Origin: Hyphomonadaceae bacterium | Lineage (GTDB): Bacteria; Pseudomonadota; Alphaproteobacteria; Caulobacterales; Aquidulcibacteraceae | Assembly (NCBI GenBank): GCA_019753105.1 | Contig: JAIELJ010000014.1 | Coordinates: forward strand, 156,613 to 220,612 | Direction: 5' to 3' | DNA length: 64,000 nt | Shown: piece after piece, positions 7,044-15,962 of the stretch | Numbering within the stretch: position 1 is the first letter of the stretch | Layout of the letters: each line of letters opens with the position of its first letter | Program-made: the position numbers and the translations under genes | The notes under the pieces: model-generated | The model's input: only the letters and a program-made list of their open reading frames with translations | What the model was told of the DNA's origin: nothing | Databases searched by the model: none

Positions 7044-8183
7044 ATGGCCGCCGAGCTCAACGAAGACCAGCAATTGATCGTCGATACCGCACGCGCATTC
7101 GCAATGGATCGCCTGCGCCCGAACGCGGCGCGCTGGGAAGAAGAGGGTCTAGATCGCGGCGTCCTGGAAGAGCTGGCGGGCCTCGGCTTTGCCGGCATCT
7201 ATGTGAAGGAAGAGCACGGCGGCTCGGGCCTCACACGTCATGACGCGGCGCTGATTTTCGAAGAACTCTCACGCGGCTGCGTAGCGACCGCGGCGTTTCT
7301 CTCGATCCACAATATGTGCGCCTGGATGATCGATAGCTTCGGCAGCGAAGAGCAGCGCGCAAATTGGGTGCCGCAGCTGACGCAAATGCAGAAGGTTGCG
7401 TCCTATTGTTTGACCGAGCCTGGTTCGGGCTCGGACGCTGGCGCGTTGCGCACAACCGCGAAGCCTGACGGCAATTCGCAATACGTCATCAATGGTTCGA
7501 AGGCCTTCATCTCCGGCGCCGGCTTCTCCGATCTCTACGTTCTGATGTGCCGCACGGGCGAAGATGGGCCGAAGGGCGTCTCCACGGTGCTGGTCGAGAA
7601 CGGCACAAGCGGGCTTTCGTTCGGCAAGATGGAAGACAAGATGGGCTGGCGCGCCCAACCCACCGCGATCGTGAACTTCGAAGACTGCCGCGTGCCAGCG
7701 GAGAACCGCCTCGGTCCCGAAGGCGAAGGCTTCAAGTACGCGATGAAGGGACTCGATGGCGGGCGTTTGAACATCGCCGCGTGCGCGCTCGGCGGCGCCC
7801 AGGACGCATTCGATCGCGCGTTGCAATACGTTCAAGAGCGCAAGCAATTCGGCAAACGCATCGCCGATTTCCAGAACACACAGTTTCAGTTGGCCGATAT
7901 GGCCACCGATCTCGCCGCTTCGCGCGCGCTCTTGTACCAGGCCGCGCAAAAGCTCGACGCGAAAGCGCCGGACGCGACCAAGTTCTGCGCGATGGCCAAA
8001 CGCTTCGTCACTGACACGGCGTTCGCGGTCGCCGATAAGGCGCTGCAGCTGCACGGTGGCTACGGCTATCTGGCCGATTACGAAGTCGAGCGCATCGTCC
8101 GCGATCTGCGCGTGCACCGCATTCTGGAGGGCACCAACGAGATTATGCGTGTCATCATCTCTCGCGAGCTGTTGAAGGCGTGA
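7044..8183 (+). CDS. Acyl-CoA dehydrogenase, isobutyryl-CoA dehydrogenase-like
   Basis: A 379-aa flavin-dependent acyl-CoA dehydrogenase with N-terminal helical, middle beta (YCLTEPGSGSDAGAL FAD/substrate signature near residue 120) and C-terminal helical domains. The C-terminal signature LQLHGGYGYLADYEVERI is present, and the catalytic glutamate is in LEGTNEIMRVI near the end. The NEIM motif and overall pattern resemble ACAD8/isobutyryl-CoA dehydrogenases of valine breakdown, but chain-length specificity is inferred. Start at 7044 follows GAGGGA; upstream in-frame sequence overlaps a divergent promoter region. It overlaps the next gene by 4 nt (GTGA). Confidence 0.85.
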   Translation: MAAELNEDQQLIVDTARAFAMDRLRPNAARWEEEGLDRGVLEELAGLGFAGIYVKEEHGGSGLTRHDAALIFEELSRGCVATAAFLSIHNMCAWMIDSFGSEEQRANWVPQLTQMQKVASYCLTEPGSGSDAGALRTTAKPDGNSQYVINGSKAFISGAGFSDLYVLMCRTGEDGPKGVSTVLVENGTSGLSFGKMEDKMGWRAQPTAIVNFEDCRVPAENRLGPEGEGFKYAMKGLDGGRLNIAACALGGAQDAFDRALQYVQERKQFGKRIADFQNTQFQLADMATDLAASRALLYQAAQKLDAKAPDATKFCAMAKRFVTDTAFAVADKALQLHGGYGYLADYEVERIVRDLRVHRILEGTNEIMRVIISRELLKA

Positions 8184-8425
8184 CCGTCACCTTCCGCACC
8201 GTCCGCGAGATACTCTGGCGCGACTGGGATCCGATCGGGTGCGGCGTGCCGGAAGATGAGTACGACGATTATGTGCCGCCGGTCGTGGCGATGTTGACTC
8301 AAGGCAAAGGCCGCGACGACGTTGGCGAGTATCTTCGGACGACGACGGCGGAGACGATCGCATGCCCAGTCAGCGAGGAAAAACTGGCGCGTGTGCTAGA
8401 CAAGCTCTTCGCGCTCAAGAGTTAG
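8180..8425 (+). CDS. Small uncharacterised protein
   Basis: An 81-aa protein starting at a GTG that overlaps the acyl-CoA dehydrogenase stop by 4 nt. The pattern REILWRDWDPIGC followed by EDEYDDYVPPVVAML resembles small DUF1871-like or immunity-type proteins with a WDPIG...DEYD core, a weak recollection rather than a firm assignment. No membrane segment, no catalytic motif. Translation is presumably coupled to the dehydrogenase; no functional link to beta-oxidation is evident. Confidence 0.6.
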   Translation: MTVTFRTVREILWRDWDPIGCGVPEDEYDDYVPPVVAMLTQGKGRDDVGEYLRTTTAETIACPVSEEKLARVLDKLFALKS

Positions 8426-8436
8426 AGGATTCCGAC

Positions 8437-8826
8437 ATGATTGTGCGTGCGATAGGCCTTGGATTTCTCCTGTGGCTCGCCATCGTGGCTGTCTTCCGCT
8501 TTGCCGGTGAAATTGTTCTGCCGCCGGATGAAATGCCGCGCATGATCACGTTCGTCGTGACGCCGCCAATCTTGTGGTTCATCTCATTCGGCGCTGTGAA
8601 GCTGCTTAAAGGCGCGCGCGGTGATGAGGGCGAAGCGGCTGTGGGGCTTTCGCTGCCGGGGCTTTTCCTGGGCGGATTTGCGACGCACGAGTTTCCGCGT
8701 GTGTTTCCCAATATGTATCCAACGCTCGATGGTGCGTTTGGCGCATGGTTGATGTTCGCTTATGCGAGCGTGCTGTTCTTCGGGCTTTCGATGACGAAGC
8801 TTGCGCCGCAGGACGAGCGTCTGTGA
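8437..8826 (+). CDS. Small four-helix membrane protein (DUF5367-like)
   Basis: A 129-aa protein with four hydrophobic spans (about residues 5-24, 38-58, 72-90, 102-122), resembling DUF5367-type small membrane proteins. The ATG at 8437 follows AGAGGATTCCGAC, a good Shine-Dalgarno; the longer frame reads back into the preceding gene. It overlaps the phosphodiesterase gene by 4 nt (GTGA). Function unknown. Confidence 0.65.
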   Translation: MIVRAIGLGFLLWLAIVAVFRFAGEIVLPPDEMPRMITFVVTPPILWFISFGAVKLLKGARGDEGEAAVGLSLPGLFLGGFATHEFPRVFPNMYPTLDGAFGAWLMFAYASVLFFGLSMTKLAPQDERL

Positions 8827-9881
8827 AGCGGCGCGATGTGTTGATTGGCGGCGTGGCGTTAGCGGGGTGTGCGAGCATGGGTGAGAGCACGCAAACGCGA
8901 CGGCCTATCGTCATCGCGCATCGCGGCGCCAGCGCTTATCGGCCCGAGCACACGCTTTCGGCTTATCGATTGGCGATCGAGCAGGGCGCGGATTTCATCG
9001 AGCCTGACCTCGTGATGACGCGCGACGGCGTGCTCGTCTGCCGGCACGAGAATGAGATTTCTGGCACGACCGATGTAGCGGAGCGGCCCGAGTTCGCGGA
9101 TCGCCGCAAAGAAAAGACGGTCGATGGCGTCACCGCGACGGGCTGGTGGGTTGAGGATTTCGATCTTGGCGAACTACGCGACCTGCGCGCCAAGGAGCGG
9201 CTGCCGCAACTGCGTCCTGGCAACACCACATACGATGGCCAAGATTACATCCCGACCTTCCTCGACGCGCTCAACCTCGCGCAGCGCTCAGGCGTCGGCA
9301 TCTATCCGGAGCTGAAGCACCCGAGTTTTTTGCAGGCCCAGGGGCTCGATCCGGTGGGCGCGCTTGTTAACGCCGTGCAGCAGATGGGCGGCCAGGCGGC
9401 TGCGGACATCATGCATGTGCAGTGTTTTGAAACAGGCGCGATTGAGCAGCTCGCGCGGATGTCTTCGCTGCGTTGGACGTGCGTGCAGCTGCTCTCGTCA
9501 TCCGGCGGGCCGTGGGATCGGCGCGATACCAGTTACGCGTCGATGCTGACGGATGATGGCATGCGCGCCATGCGCGATCGCGGCGTGACGGGGCTCGGTG
9601 TCGAGAAGAACCTAATCATTCCGCGCGACTCATCCGGACGATCGCTGCCGCCGACTGATCTGGTTTCGCGCGCGCATGCGCTAGGTTTCGTGGTGCACCC
9701 TTGGACTATGCGCCCGGAAAATTACTTCCTGCCGGCGGAGCTGCGCCGCGGCGACGCAAGCGCGCCCGATTACATGCGCCAGCACGGCGATTTCGACGCG
9801 GAGCTGCGTGCGTTTTATGCCGCTGGCGTCGATGGCGTGTTCAGTGATGCGCCGGATGCGGCGGTGCGCGCGCGGGCTTAG
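8823..9881 (+). CDS. Glycerophosphodiester phosphodiesterase, exported
   Basis: A 352-aa GDPD-family enzyme (TIM barrel). It hydrolyses glycerophosphodiesters to glycerol-3-phosphate and an alcohol. The diagnostic IAHRGASAYRPEHTLSAY (catalytic His, Arg, Glu) is near residues 32-49; the metal-binding FIEPDLVMTRDGVLVCRHE follows, and a second catalytic His is in CRHE. The N-terminus, GTG-encoded MKRRDVLIGGVALAGC, combines a twin-arginine-like motif with a lipobox (LAGC), so the enzyme is probably a periplasmic lipoprotein. It resembles the periplasmic GlpQ type by length. Its TAG stop overlaps the TAA stop of the convergent gene within TTAG. Confidence 0.88.
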   Translation: MKRRDVLIGGVALAGCASMGESTQTRRPIVIAHRGASAYRPEHTLSAYRLAIEQGADFIEPDLVMTRDGVLVCRHENEISGTTDVAERPEFADRRKEKTVDGVTATGWWVEDFDLGELRDLRAKERLPQLRPGNTTYDGQDYIPTFLDALNLAQRSGVGIYPELKHPSFLQAQGLDPVGALVNAVQQMGGQAAADIMHVQCFETGAIEQLARMSSLRWTCVQLLSSSGGPWDRRDTSYASMLTDDGMRAMRDRGVTGLGVEKNLIIPRDSSGRSLPPTDLVSRAHALGFVVHPWTMRPENYFLPAELRRGDASAPDYMRQHGDFDAELRAFYAAGVDGVFSDAPDAAVRARA

Positions 9882-10228
9882 GCCACGCGCTTCATCGTCT
9901 GACGGCGGTTGAGGATCGGGCGTTGCGCTTCAAGCACGTCCGCTTCAACACGCTCGCGCGCCGCCGGGTCCCTGACGACCAGAATGTGGATCTCTTTCGC
10001 GCCAAGATTTTCCGCTGCCGCCCACATGTCATGGCGGGCCAGCGTCTTGGCGAAATCGTCGGTCTTTGCCGCGAAGAGCGTGATCGGGCCGCCCCAATCG
10101 TGGGTCGGCTGATCGTGCGGTTTCACGAACATGTAGACGCCGCCAACCGGCTCCCAGGTGCGGGTCGCGCGGACGATCTCGAACTCGTACCAACGGCCGC
10201 TCGCGCCTTGCCAATTGTAGGTGTTCAT
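9878..10228 (-). CDS. Uncharacterised small soluble protein
   Basis: A 116-aa protein beginning MNTYNWQGASGRWYEFEI, rich in aromatic residues in its first half, with a later segment (GAKEIHILVVRDP) suggestive of an alpha/beta fold and an Arg/Lys-rich end (RRQTMKRVA). The start at 10228 follows a GGGGC(A)TCT region; the upstream 23 codons have no signal or Shine-Dalgarno. I do not recognise the family. It could be a nuclease-like or endonuclease-fold remnant, but no catalytic residues can be named. Confidence 0.6.
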   Translation of the reverse strand: MNTYNWQGASGRWYEFEIVRATRTWEPVGGVYMFVKPHDQPTHDWGGPITLFAAKTDDFAKTLARHDMWAAAENLGAKEIHILVVRDPAARERVEADVLEAQRPILNRRQTMKRVA

Positions 10229-10297
10229 AGATGCCCCTTCGAATGCCTGACCGAAGCAGAATCTAGAGTGAGTCGGCGTAAGGCAAAGTGATGCCAC

Positions 10298-11089
10298 TCA
10301 GGGCGCGGGATCGATGTTCACAGAGCGGGCTTCGGCCGCGTCGAAGAATGCGGGCCAGAAACGATCCAGCGCTTGCGCCTGTAGGGTGGCGTGATCGGGG
10401 CGATCGATGGGAACGATGCGCAGATCGACCTCTGAAAAATCCGGTGCGGATGTGGGTGATGTCTGCACCCACATGGAATAATCCGCTTCCGGAACATAAA
10501 GCGAGAAGCTCTCGGGATCGTGTTCCAGCAGGTCCGACATCAGCACCAAACGCCGGCGCGGGATCTCGGCGCCGAAGTCCGGATCAGCCGCGACCGCGCG
10601 CAAGCCTGCGATGATCGGCGATGCGCGCGCAGGGCCGGCAGCGCCAGCGCTACGCAACGCGCGATCCAGCGCCGCGGCGAAATCTTCATCCCAGCGTTGT
10701 TGCGTCACGCGTGCGTTTTCAAAAAGCGGATTGGTTTGCTCCGGCGGTCGCGGCAGGCATTTCGAAAACAGGATCGCCGGTTCCTGAGGGCGGCGCACAT
10801 TGATGCGCATGATCGTAAGGCGATCATATTGACCAAGCCGCGCGCGCTCTTGCGCCAACACGGCTTGAAGTTTGCGGCGATGGCGCGTCTCGAGGCGGTC
10901 AGTCGCATCGATCAAAATGATGGTGTGCGCGCCAATCGGCGCATCGGTGCGGCACAGCGTTTCCGCGTCGGTCGGCGGCGCCCGGAGCAGGAAGGACGCA
11001 GCACCCAGGCCGCCAAGCACAAGCGCGGCAACAACAATCAGCACGACGCCCAGCGCATTGCGCGCACCAGCGCCGCGCCTGCGGCTCAT
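10298..11089 (-). CDS. Membrane-anchored protein with vWA-like region
   Basis: A 263-aa protein: a basic start (SRRRGAGARN) then a single membrane span (about residues 13-33), after which the domain faces the periplasm. The periplasmic part begins HTIILIDATDRL, which resembles the first strand of a von Willebrand A domain with a degenerate MIDAS, and later has RRRLVLMSDLLEH, as in the vWA D-x-x-S region. No other motif is recognised. It overlaps the upstream coiled-coil membrane protein by 4 nt, so the two are coupled and likely act together. Function unknown. Confidence 0.65.
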   Translation of the reverse strand: MSRRRGAGARNALGVVLIVVAALVLGGLGAASFLLRAPPTDAETLCRTDAPIGAHTIILIDATDRLETRHRRKLQAVLAQERARLGQYDRLTIMRINVRRPQEPAILFSKCLPRPPEQTNPLFENARVTQQRWDEDFAAALDRALRSAGAAGPARASPIIAGLRAVAADPDFGAEIPRRRLVLMSDLLEHDPESFSLYVPEADYSMWVQTSPTSAPDFSEVDLRIVPIDRPDHATLQAQALDRFWPAFFDAAEARSVNIDPAP

Positions 11090-12468
11090 GCGCTCGGGCC
11101 TTGATCGAGCTGTCTTGTGGTTTGGTCGAGTTCGAGGAGCAAAGCTTCCAGGGCCTGCGCTGATTGCGCTTGCGCCTCGATCAGCCGGGCATGGGCTTCA
11201 TCGATCATCGCCGCTGCCCCGCCGAGCGCGTCGAGTGTAGGGCCGGCGGCGGGCGGCGGCGCGCTGAAGTAACTGGGCGCGGGCGTCGTGCGGGCGCCAG
11301 CGTTTTCCTGTCGGTAGAGATGGATCGCATCGGCGGCGGCTTGATCGAGTGCGCGCGCTTGCGCGTCTAGAGTTTCGATTTTGTCGGCGGCGGCATCAAA
11401 TGCGCGCTTCATTGCTTCGTACTCGGCGCGCATCTTTTCCATGCGTGCCGACAGCGCCTCGCGCGCTGCGGTGATAGGCTTTTCGAGTTCGAGCCGCGCT
11501 TCGGCGCGGAAGTCGGAAAGGCTATCGCTCACCTCGCGCGCGGCGCGGTCCATTTTGCCGTAATCGGGATAGGGATCGTCGAAGCCTGAATAGCCTTTGA
11601 GCGCCGCGAACACCCACACACCCGAGCCAAGCATCAAAAGAATGATGGATTGTGGCGAATCGAGCTGCAACAGCGACCACAAATGGAAGCTCGCATCCGA
11701 GCCCATATCGACTTGCCGCCCCGCCAGCGCCGCAAGCTGATCGCGCCAATCGGCGGCGAACAAATTGAGCATGAGCGCAAGCAACGTGAGCGCTGCGAAA
11801 ACGACCGCGCCGACCGCTTTCATCGGCAGCTGCCGGTGTTGCAGATAGCGCAGGCCCAGGAAGCCTGCGAGATAGCCGAGCGTGACGTTGGCGCCGGATA
11901 AGCCGATCGCGGTGATTGCGCCGCCAAGCAGCCCGCGCGCGTCCTCCTCGGCAAAAAGCGCTGCGCTGAACAATGCTTCAAAGACCGCGGCGCAAAACAG
12001 CATGCCTGTCTGCAGCAGGGTGGATTTCGGATAGACCGCCGCGCGCCGCAATTCATGCGCACGCTTGAACGCATCGAGATCGGCGCGCCCTTGTGCTGCG
12101 CGCTCGGCGGCTTCGTTCCAATCGTGCGCGACGCGTCCGGCCGCTTGCTTCAGCGAGAGCCGCGCATCGAGTGCTGGACCGGCGAAGTCCTGTGGCTGCG
12201 GCGCAAGCGTGCGCAGGCGGCGCTCCGCATCCGCGCGCGCGTCATGGCGCTGCTGATCGACGCGCGCGCGTTCTGAGCCGACGGCGTCGATAATCGCGGA
12301 CTCCGCGGCGGAGAGCTGGATGTCGTCCTGGCGGGGCAAGTTGCGGGCGGCGTCTTCGCGGGCGCGCTTCTTGATCTGGAGGCGTTTATCGAGCGCGCCA
12401 ACACTCATGCCTGGCGGTGGTTTCACCGCAGGCGGCGCCTTCGCAGTCAGGGCAGACCCGCCGTCCAT
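11086..12468 (-). CDS. Coiled-coil membrane protein of unknown function
   Basis: A 460-aa protein. Residues about 20-150 are charged and helical (probable coiled coil). Four hydrophobic spans lie at roughly 155-260, followed by a fifth region (SIILLMLGSGVWVFAALKG) near 295. A long second coiled-coil stretch (about 330-400) and a proline-rich linker (TPAPSYFSAPPP) precede a final helix. Start at 12468 is chosen because GGGAG lies 6 nt upstream; the TTG at 12513 lacks such support. Coupled to the vWA-like gene. Topology suggests a membrane scaffold. Not recognised. Confidence 0.65.
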   Translation of the reverse strand: MDGGSALTAKAPPAVKPPPGMSVGALDKRLQIKKRAREDAARNLPRQDDIQLSAAESAIIDAVGSERARVDQQRHDARADAERRLRTLAPQPQDFAGPALDARLSLKQAAGRVAHDWNEAAERAAQGRADLDAFKRAHELRRAAVYPKSTLLQTGMLFCAAVFEALFSAALFAEEDARGLLGGAITAIGLSGANVTLGYLAGFLGLRYLQHRQLPMKAVGAVVFAALTLLALMLNLFAADWRDQLAALAGRQVDMGSDASFHLWSLLQLDSPQSIILLMLGSGVWVFAALKGYSGFDDPYPDYGKMDRAAREVSDSLSDFRAEARLELEKPITAAREALSARMEKMRAEYEAMKRAFDAAADKIETLDAQARALDQAAADAIHLYRQENAGARTTPAPSYFSAPPPAAGPTLDALGGAAAMIDEAHARLIEAQAQSAQALEALLLELDQTTRQLDQGPSA

Positions 12469-12539
12469 CGCCAGCTCCCGCGCTCTTAAAGCGCGGATAG
12501 CCAGCTTCTCCAAGTCCCAAGCCCGGGCTATCAGGGCTT

Positions 12540-13292
12540 GTGACCGAACTTTCCGACCTCCTGGCCCTCGCTGAAGCCGCCGCGGCAGAGGCGGGCGCAG
12601 CGTTGCTCGCCAATCGCGCCGGCTGGAGCGTCATCGAGGCCGAGGAAGGCCGCGAAGTGAAGATCGAGGCGGATAAGCACGCCGAGCGGCTGATCCTCGA
12701 CGCCATTTCGGGCGCCTCGCCATATCCGATTATCTCGGAGGAGGCCGGATGGGTCCGGGCGCAGAAGGCAGGGGAGCGGTTCGTCTGGGCCATCGATCCG
12801 CTGGACGGCAGTGTGAATTATCTGCGCGGTTATCCGCACTGCGCCGTTTCGATCGCTTTGCTGGATCAGGGCGAGCCTGTGCTTGGGGTTGTGGATTGTT
12901 TCGTGCTGGCTGAGCGCTTTTGTGGTGCGGTAGGCCAAGGTGCGCGGCTCAACGGCCGCACGATCAGTGTCTCTAGGATCAGCGAACCGGGACAGGGAAT
13001 CTTGCAAACCGGCGTCCCTTCGCGCGCGAGTTCGGAGTCCATGAAGCTGTTCGAAGAGCGGCTTTCGACTTGGCGCAAAGTGCGGATGATTGGGTCGGCG
13101 GCGACGGCTTTGGCCTATGTCGCGGCGGGCAGGGCCGAGGCCTATCGTGAATCTGGCTCCATGATCTGGGATGTCGCAGCCGGCTGCGCGCTCGTGAAGG
13201 CCGCCGGCGGCGTCATCCGTATCGAAGGCGAGGCGCTTGATAAGCCGCTTGAGGTCGCTGCTGGGAATGGGCTCGCGGCGCTGCCAGATTGA
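12540..13292 (+). CDS. Inositol monophosphatase-superfamily phosphatase
   Basis: A 250-aa metal-dependent phosphomonoesterase. The first metal-binding motif is the ISEEAG block near residue 64; the second is AIDPLDGSVNYLRG (about 83-96), the IMPase signature; and the third is WDVAAGCALVKAAGG near 210. These folds include inositol monophosphatase, CysQ (3'-phosphoadenosine 5'-phosphate phosphatase) and fructose-1,6-bisphosphatase-like enzymes; sequence alone suggests a CysQ/SuhB-like enzyme without deciding. GTG start. The next gene is a nucleotide-sugar dehydratase, so a role in sugar-phosphate metabolism is possible. Confidence 0.8.
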   Translation: MTELSDLLALAEAAAAEAGAALLANRAGWSVIEAEEGREVKIEADKHAERLILDAISGASPYPIISEEAGWVRAQKAGERFVWAIDPLDGSVNYLRGYPHCAVSIALLDQGEPVLGVVDCFVLAERFCGAVGQGARLNGRTISVSRISEPGQGILQTGVPSRASSESMKLFEERLSTWRKVRMIGSAATALAYVAAGRAEAYRESGSMIWDVAAGCALVKAAGGVIRIEGEALDKPLEVAAGNGLAALPD

Positions 13293-13363
13293 TGGGCGCC
13301 GTTGCAACAGCGACGGAAGAAATCCGCTCCATCGTTAAACTCACGAAAAGGTTGTGTGGGAAC

Positions 13364-13388
13364 ATCACCCGGATGGTGGACGGGTGAT
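13364..13388 (+). promoter_or_regulatory. Hairpin upstream of the CapD-like gene
   Basis: ATCACCCG (13364-13371) pairs exactly with CGGGTGAT (13381-13388) around a 9-nt loop and is followed by TTT then C-rich sequence. It lies between the phosphatase stop and the CapD-like start. The short T-run makes it at best a weak terminator or attenuator. Confidence 0.35.
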
Positions 13389-13434
13389 TTGCCCCCGCCT
13401 AAGGTTGAGTACACAGGGACAGAGGGGCGCGGGG

Positions 13435-14817
13435 ATGCCGCTCAAGGCAGTTATCGTCGGGAATGCGGAGGCGCTGCGCGCAGCGTCGGCGCAGTCGCGC
13501 GCCTGGCCCGGTATTGATCTCATTGGCGCGGTCGTGATCGGCGCCGGAGAGTGCGATCTACATGTGCTTGCGCGGGCCCCTGTCTGGGAAGCTGTCGATG
13601 TATCGGCGCTTGATGCGCAAGCTTTAGTCCTGGCTGAACCGCCGGCCGATGGCGCCACCGCGCGCGCCATCCTCGAACGTACTGCGCATGCGCGCATGAA
13701 GCTGATGCTTATCGAGGACGGCGCGCCGCGCCGCGTGCGCCTCGATGAATTGCTTGGCCGCCCGCTGGGCGCTGTTGATTGGGCGCGCATCCGCGCGATG
13801 ATCGAAGGCAGGCGCGTTGTCGTCACTGGCGGCGGCGGTTCGATCGGCGGCGAACTCGCGCGACGGATCGCTGCGCTGGCGCCCGCCGAGCTCACGCTGA
13901 TCGATAGCTCCGAGTTCAACCTTTATCGCATCCACCGCGACTTGCCCGATGCGCGGATCGCGCTCGCCGACGTGCGCGATGCGGCGTCGGTCCAGCGCTG
14001 GATTTCCGCGGCGCGGCCGGACATCGTCTTCCATACCGCAGCGCTGAAGCAGGTGCCGATCGTCGAGCGCTTTCCGAGCGAAGGCATTCTCACCAATGTG
14101 TGGGGTCTCCGGAACGTCGCTGAAGCGGCGCACGCCGCCGGCGCGGATTTGATTTTCGTTTCGACGGATAAAGCCGTCGATCCTTCAGGCGCGATGGGCG
14201 CGTCGAAGCGCCTGGGCGAGATCTATTGCCAAGCACTCGATCGCGCTGGCGGGCGCCGCGCCATCCCAGTGCGGCTCGGTAATGTTCTTGGCTCGACGGG
14301 CTCTGTTTCGCCGATCTTCGAAGAACAGCTCGCGGCCGGTGGCCCGCTTACCGTGACTGATCCGGAAGTGACGCGCTTCTTCCTCACGATCCCGCAAGCG
14401 GCTGATGCGCTCCTGCAAGCCGCGGCGGTTGGCCTTGTCAATCCGGATCAACGCGGCGCGGCGTTTGTGATCGAGATGGGTGAAGCGTTGTCGGTTGTTG
14501 AACTGGCGCGTGAAGTCATCCGCCTCGAAGGTTTGCGGCCTGAAGAGGATGTGGCGATCACCTTCACTGGGCTGCGTGCGGGCGAGAAGTTGCACGAAGC
14601 TTTGATCGCGTCGGGTGAGTGGCGCGAAGCTGATCTGGCGCCTGGCGCGATCACGGTTGCCTCCGCACCCCATGGTCTGGCGGACGTGCGCGAGCGCATC
14701 GAACGCCTCGCCATGCTGGCGCGTCAGGGGGCGGATGAAGCGGTGCGCGAAGCCTTGTTTGCCGCTGTTGCGACGCCGCCGAAGGCGAGCGATAGCGAAG
14801 AGCGCGCCGCCGGTTAG
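13435..14817 (+). CDS. Soluble CapD/FlaA1-like nucleotide-sugar dehydratase
   Basis: A 460-aa SDR-family enzyme of the polysaccharide biosynthesis protein CapD group (UDP-GlcNAc 4,6-dehydratase type). The NAD-binding VVTGGGGSIGGELARR is near residue 124. The active site is STDKAVDPSGAMGASKRLGE (about 242-261), where Met replaces the Tyr of the usual YxxxK, as is normal in this SMK-type subfamily. The family's larger members begin with four membrane spans. Here only a roughly 120-residue soluble N-terminal domain remains, resembling the CoA-binding-like domain. Likely feeds surface glycan or protein glycosylation. Its TAG stop overlaps the convergent permease stop in TTAG. Confidence 0.8.
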   Translation: MPLKAVIVGNAEALRAASAQSRAWPGIDLIGAVVIGAGECDLHVLARAPVWEAVDVSALDAQALVLAEPPADGATARAILERTAHARMKLMLIEDGAPRRVRLDELLGRPLGAVDWARIRAMIEGRRVVVTGGGGSIGGELARRIAALAPAELTLIDSSEFNLYRIHRDLPDARIALADVRDAASVQRWISAARPDIVFHTAALKQVPIVERFPSEGILTNVWGLRNVAEAAHAAGADLIFVSTDKAVDPSGAMGASKRLGEIYCQALDRAGGRRAIPVRLGNVLGSTGSVSPIFEEQLAAGGPLTVTDPEVTRFFLTIPQAADALLQAAAVGLVNPDQRGAAFVIEMGEALSVVELAREVIRLEGLRPEEDVAITFTGLRAGEKLHEALIASGEWREADLAPGAITVASAPHGLADVRERIERLAMLARQGADEAVREALFAAVATPPKASDSEERAAG

Positions 14818-15962
14818 TCCAGCGTCTGCCTGAAGCGCATTAGCGCTAGCGATCCCAACGCCAACAGGATGACAGCAAGCGGCCAGAGGTCGTTCAAGAT
14901 GTCGCCAAGCCCTGCGCCTTTCAGCACGACTTCGCGCACGATGCGCAGAAAGTGCGTGATCGGCAGCGCCTCGCCGATCGCCTGCGCCCAACCGGGCATG
15001 GCGCGGAACGGGAACATGAAGCCCGAGAGCAGGATCGAGGGCAGGAAGATGAAGAACGTCATCTGCATCGCCTGCATCTGCGTGCGCGCCGCAGTGGAGA
15101 TGAGATAGCCCAGCATCAGATTGGCGAAGATAAAGAGCGTTACCGCGAGCAAGAACGCAAGGAATGATCCGGTAAACGGAATGCGGAAAAGCAGCATTGC
15201 GACGATCAGCACGATCGCGACTTGGATAGCGCCGACGCCGATGTAAGGCGTCGTCTTGCCGATCATCACTTCAAGCGGTCGCACTGGCGTCGCGAGAAGA
15301 TTTTCCATCGTGCCGCGCTCGGTTTCGCGTGTGAGCGCAATCGAGGTGATCATTACCATCGTCATCGTCAGAATGACGCCAAGCAAAGCCGGCACGATGT
15401 TGAAGGCTGACACGCCCGCCGGATTGTAGCGGCGATGGACGACGATCTCGTATGGCGGCGGCGCTTGCTGCAGATAAGAGAGCGGCCCCTGAAACTCTGG
15501 TGCGAACGCCGATTGGGCTATGCGTTCGATCGCGCCGATCGCGCCCGAGGCTGCAACAGGATCGCTGGCATCGGCCGCGATCAGGATTTGCGGACGCTCG
15601 CCGCGCACCAGGCGGCGCTCAAAACCTTCGGGGATCGAGATGAGATAAGTCGCTCGACCTGAGCGGATCATTTGCTCCGCTTCATCGCTCGTACGCGCGA
15701 CGGCGACGATGTCGATGAAGCTCGATGCATGCAGCGAGGCTAGAAACGCGCGCGCCATCGGCCCGTCTTCACGCATCTCGACGACGGCGGGGAGGTGGCG
15801 CGGATCGGTATTGATGGCAAAGCCGAACAGAACGAGCTGCATGATCGGCATCATGATCATGATCGCAAATGTCGGCCGGTCGCGCCGCATCTGCACCAGC
15901 TCTTTCAAGAACACAGCAAAGACGCGCGACCAGGAAAGATCGAGGAGGTTGGGCAATTTCAT
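14814..15962 (-). CDS. ABC-2 type exporter permease
   Basis: A 382-aa permease of the YhhJ/YbhR type: one N-terminal span (about 25-45), a large periplasmic loop (about 50-175), then five spans from about 178 to the C-terminus, including the ABC-2 consensus region with RETERGTMENLLATPV. It forms the membrane part of an exporter with the ATPase and HlyD-type protein encoded upstream. Overlaps the ATPase stop by 4 nt (ATGA). Only one permease is present where E. coli YbhS/YbhR has two, so a homodimer is expected. Confidence 0.87.
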   Translation of the reverse strand: MKLPNLLDLSWSRVFAVFLKELVQMRRDRPTFAIMIMMPIMQLVLFGFAINTDPRHLPAVVEMREDGPMARAFLASLHASSFIDIVAVARTSDEAEQMIRSGRATYLISIPEGFERRLVRGERPQILIAADASDPVAASGAIGAIERIAQSAFAPEFQGPLSYLQQAPPPYEIVVHRRYNPAGVSAFNIVPALLGVILTMTMVMITSIALTRETERGTMENLLATPVRPLEVMIGKTTPYIGVGAIQVAIVLIVAMLLFRIPFTGSFLAFLLAVTLFIFANLMLGYLISTAARTQMQAMQMTFFIFLPSILLSGFMFPFRAMPGWAQAIGEALPITHFLRIVREVVLKGAGLGDILNDLWPLAVILLALGSLALMRFRQTLD

